Shown here piece by piece: positions 61,758 through 64,000 of a stretch of DNA of 64,000 nucleotides; within the stretch, counting starts at the first letter, position 1; each line of letters opens with the position of its first letter. The stretch is from positions 1-64,000 of IMG/VR virus record IMGVR_UViG_3300010883_007299; one strand, given 5' to 3'. The translations under genes were made by a program, and so were the position numbers. The notes beneath the pieces are model-generated. The model was not told the origin of the DNA, did not search any database, and worked only from the letters and a program-made list of their open reading frames with translations. The stretch is from a virus.

Positions 61758-62605
61758 AATACATCTTCAAACCTTTTATTGATAACATGAATCATGCGTG
61801 CTAAAGGATTGAGATCACCTATCCTTTCTTGGTCATATATGTGATGCCAGTTATCATCCATAATGTGAACATTTATATTTTTACTATAGGTTAGGTATGA
61901 CATTATAGATTCATTGTTTATACTGAAACTTTCTCTAAGATCATTTTTTCCATATTTAGCTACCGTTCTTTTCCATACTATATCTTTACACATCGGCCAA
62001 AAGTAATCTCCAAAATAATCTAATTTATTTACATGATCTCTATTGATAGCTATTATCCCAGTATTCCATATCTCTGGGTCCATATCATTATTTAACAATT
62101 CTTTTGTAATAGCATATTTCATTAACGGCGATCTAGATGATGGTTTATATGTTGCTAAAAAATTACGTTCTTGAGTTTTATACAAATACTTTTCTCTCAT
62201 TTCATCCAGGCCCGTAGCATTCTGCGGTGCTAAACATATGCCATTGGACAAATCAAACTCCTCAAAAATATTTTCATCAGTATTTACCAGAACATCAGAA
62301 TCTAAATATAGTATTTCGTCATAATCATATTTGAGTTTATCTAAACATAGTATCTTAAAATTATTGATTGTTTGGTAATGTGTTACTTCTGGATCTATGT
62401 TTTTTAATTTCTGATAAAATTCATCATACCATGGAGCGTCACGTTGTATTATAACATAATTAGCATCACACTTCCATGCATAATCTTCCTGATTATGCCG
62501 TATAATATCATGGTACTCTTTGATTTTAGGAAAGTAATCTTTACCCCACGGTTCATCATCATACTCAGATAAATCTATATAAACAGAAAAGACAACCCGT
62601 TTCAT
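61754..62605 (-). CDS. Glycosyltransferase-like protein
   Basis: This 283-residue protein starts KRVVFSVYIDLSEYDDEPW and has EILYLDSDVLVNT (D102, D104), DPEIWNTGIIAINRD and MIHVINKRF. It is paralogous to 60037-60897. It overlaps the methyltransferase-like gene and the sulfotransferase-like gene by four bases each. A GT-A-type sugar transferase is likely. Confidence 0.75.
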   Translation of the reverse strand: MKRVVFSVYIDLSEYDDEPWGKDYFPKIKEYHDIIRHNQEDYAWKCDANYVIIQRDAPWYDEFYQKLKNIDPEVTHYQTINNFKILCLDKLKYDYDEILYLDSDVLVNTDENIFEEFDLSNGICLAPQNATGLDEMREKYLYKTQERNFLATYKPSSRSPLMKYAITKELLNNDMDPEIWNTGIIAINRDHVNKLDYFGDYFWPMCKDIVWKRTVAKYGKNDLRESFSINNESIMSYLTYSKNINVHIMDDNWHHIYDQERIGDLNPLARMIHVINKRFEDVL

Positions 62606-63264
62606 TTTTTAATTCCAAATGACATATATCTTTCATGGTCTCCCATAGAAGTGGGCCACGGTTTTGTCAAAGAAACATATTCATCAAAGTGCCAATGGTA
62701 TCTATCATTAAATTCTTCTTCTGATTCCGAACAGTTTATATGTTCTTGCAAACCAAAGAAATTATTGCTCTGAAAAATAAATATAGTTCCAGACTCAGCT
62801 GTATCTATTGTATGATTTACTATTTCTTGTTCCATATGTTCTGTTGATGTGTTTATAATTATATCATAAGAATCATCAAAATTTATTTCAGCAACATCTT
62901 TTATACGAAATTTAATAATATCTTTATCCAACGGTTGAAATCCTTTGTCGGATCCCACTCCATGTAGTATTTTTCCTACTTTCTTTGTCATATAATCCAT
63001 ATCAAAAGACTCTATTAGTTTTATTTCAACTCCTAATTCCTCTATAAGAATATGGGCTAATAAACCATACCACCCACCCAACAAAGCAATGATATAAGAA
63101 CCATCACGTTTACCATGTTTATAAAGATACAAGTTAAGTTCTTCTGCTAACCATCTCTTACTTAGCCATTGTGTTTCATTACAACTATTAAGATAATCCA
63201 ATACTCTACCTGGATATTTTCTTATTAATTCTTGTAATGCTTTTGTATTTTCAAAATCAATCAT
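62602..63264 (-). CDS. SAM-dependent methyltransferase-like protein
   Basis: From the ATG at 63264, overlapping the upstream stop by eight bases, the product is 220 residues. The segment YIIALLGGWYGLLAHILIEE, then VEIKLIESFDMD, reads as strand 1, glycine loop (63-67) and acidic strand-2 end of a Rossmann methyltransferase. YDIIINTSTEHM follows in the motif-IV position. The glycine loop is GGWYG rather than GxGxG. The target is unknown. The family is probable, not certain. Confidence 0.6.
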   Translation of the reverse strand: MIDFENTKALQELIRKYPGRVLDYLNSCNETQWLSKRWLAEELNLYLYKHGKRDGSYIIALLGGWYGLLAHILIEELGVEIKLIESFDMDYMTKKVGKILHGVGSDKGFQPLDKDIIKFRIKDVAEINFDDSYDIIINTSTEHMEQEIVNHTIDTAESGTIFIFQSNNFFGLQEHINCSESEEEFNDRYHWHFDEYVSLTKPWPTSMGDHERYMSFGIKK

Positions 63265-63868
63265 AACGTTGGTTCCATAAAAATATAGGTGCTTCGTCAT
63301 TTGGTTCTTCTTGTTGCCAACTAGCAACATGAATATCTTTTAAAAGTTTATAAGATACATTTTCATTATAGATAAAACCATCTATGCCTTTATACAACCG
63401 CAAATAGGTATCACGATTGGACATAAACTGTTTAAAAATAGATTCAGAACTCCACCATCTCATAAAAGAACTATTAATTCTAGTATCATTGTACAATCTA
63501 AAACGAAAAATATCTTTATCAAACACAGTAGCTACATGAAGTTCATCACACCGTTTTGATTTCCATCTTGAAGAATCTATTAAAGTAAATTCTTGAAAAT
63601 CTGTAAACAAGAAATCTATATTCTTTTTTATCTCAATATCTAAATCAAAAAAGATAGATGGCCCAGTAAATTCTAAAAGAGCTAGTTTATGCCATACACC
63701 TCTCAAGTAAGGATACTTAACAGGTATATCATATTCACTTTCTGGCTGGTCAGTATAACACCAAAATTTTATATCTAATGTGGTATTAGATTCTACGTTA
63801 TCTTTTAAACGTGTTACAAAATCTCGGTTATACTTATCACCCCACTTAACACAATAAACATTATACAT
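63257..63868 (-). CDS. Glycosyltransferase-like protein
   Basis: This 203-residue protein begins MYNVYCVKWGDKYNRDFV and has GPSIFFDLDIEIKKN with D75/D77 as the DxD site, then SSFMRWWSSE. The N-terminal pattern recalls the gene at 59324-60037 (VRIGDKYGPEY). The start overlaps the preceding gene by eight bases. Sugar and acceptor are unknown. Confidence 0.7.
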   Translation of the reverse strand: MYNVYCVKWGDKYNRDFVTRLKDNVESNTTLDIKFWCYTDQPESEYDIPVKYPYLRGVWHKLALLEFTGPSIFFDLDIEIKKNIDFLFTDFQEFTLIDSSRWKSKRCDELHVATVFDKDIFRFRLYNDTRINSSFMRWWSSESIFKQFMSNRDTYLRLYKGIDGFIYNENVSYKLLKDIHVASWQQEEPNDEAPIFLWNQRYD

Positions 63869-64000
63869 TCAATTTATCAAATTCTACAAGTACTTTAAGT
63901 TTGTTTGGAGCTTTTCTTATCTTGGCTTTTTGTTCTTTATTTTTATTCTTCTTCACTTTTTCCATTTCAAAAATAGCCAATTTTAATTTAAACAATTCTT
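63861..64000 (-). CDS. C-terminal end of an unknown Lys-rich protein (runs off window)
   Basis: An open frame from the window edge to TAA at 63861 gives 45 residues. They include a helical, Lys-rich EMEKVKKNKNKEQKAKIRK and end KLKVLVEFDKLNV. It overlaps the next gene's ATG by eight bases, like the other junctions of this operon, which supports it as a real gene. No family can be assigned from this piece. Confidence 0.6.
   Translation of the reverse strand, partial: ELFKLKLAIFEMEKVKKNKNKEQKAKIRKAPNKLKVLVEFDKLNV

Noticed and set aside
1-64000. tRNA genes, CRISPR arrays, insertion sequences, integrase or attachment sites.
   Set aside because: None seen by eye. There are no regularly spaced short repeats outside fibre genes and no transposase or integrase motifs.

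Overview
The window is a contiguous piece of a T4-like (contractile-tailed) marine bacteriophage genome. It carries recognisable T4 core genes: clamp loader gp44, sliding clamp gp45, gp46/gp47, late sigma factor gp55, UvsW, UvsY, capsid gp23, scaffold gp22, protease gp21, portal gp20, tube gp19, sheath gp18, terminase gp17/gp16 and neck/tail-completion proteins gp15, gp14 and gp13. The DNA is AT-rich, genes overlap by a few bases, and nearly all lie on the minus strand. No gene-free stretch exceeds 300 bases. The host cannot be fixed from sequence. No photosystem genes are seen, and the bilin reductase keeps a PcyA/PcyX-type His/Asp pair, so a heterotrophic marine bacterium is my guess (inference).

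Layout, by coordinate. (1) 1-3.8 kb: clamp and clamp-loader operon (small DUF3310-like protein, gp45, a type IV pilin-like protein, a zinc ribbon, gp44, a DUF4338/DruA-like protein, the start of a HigA-like antitoxin). (2) 3.9-12.3 kb: Hsp20, then a tightly overlapping operon read leftward from a nucleoside deoxyribosyltransferase through gp55, gp47, a 2OG oxygenase, gp46, peptide deformylase and a radical SAM/SPASM set. (3) 12.3-15.3 kb: HAD phosphatase, an unknown protein, UvsW, UvsY. (4) 15.3-29.6 kb: head, tail and packaging module. (5) 29.6-36.4 kb: a giant repetitive fibre, small structural proteins and an aspartyl-hydroxylase-like enzyme. (6) 36.5-39.6 kb: a four-gene tetrapyrrole operon, heme oxygenase - bilin reductase - hemE - hemC. 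(7) 39.6-54.1 kb: three related RCC1-repeat proteins, a 1701-residue fibre and small virion proteins. (8) 54.1-64 kb: a modification island with a B12-type radical SAM enzyme, SET-domain protein, PP-loop ATPase, GNAT, radical SAM/SPASM, four glycosyltransferase-like proteins, a sulfotransferase-like protein and a methyltransferase-like protein.

Regulation is visible. Copies of the T4 late -10 element TATAAATA (or A/GATAAATA) precede most structural gene groups, and each of the three plus-strand genes has its own plus-strand copy. This fits the encoded gp55 and gp45. Four sites have TTGACA, exactly 17 bases, then TAAGCT or GATAAT. They look like host-sigma70-type early promoters for the replication operons, and one points antisense. 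Several late elements sit 5-6 bases before ATG, implying leaderless late mRNAs.

The tetrapyrrole operon would supply two heme-synthesis steps (HemC, HemE) and then convert heme to biliverdin and a reduced bilin (heme oxygenase, FDBR). The host would supply the intervening and later enzymes. That operon, the viral pilin-like gene, and the promoter architecture are the most unusual contents.
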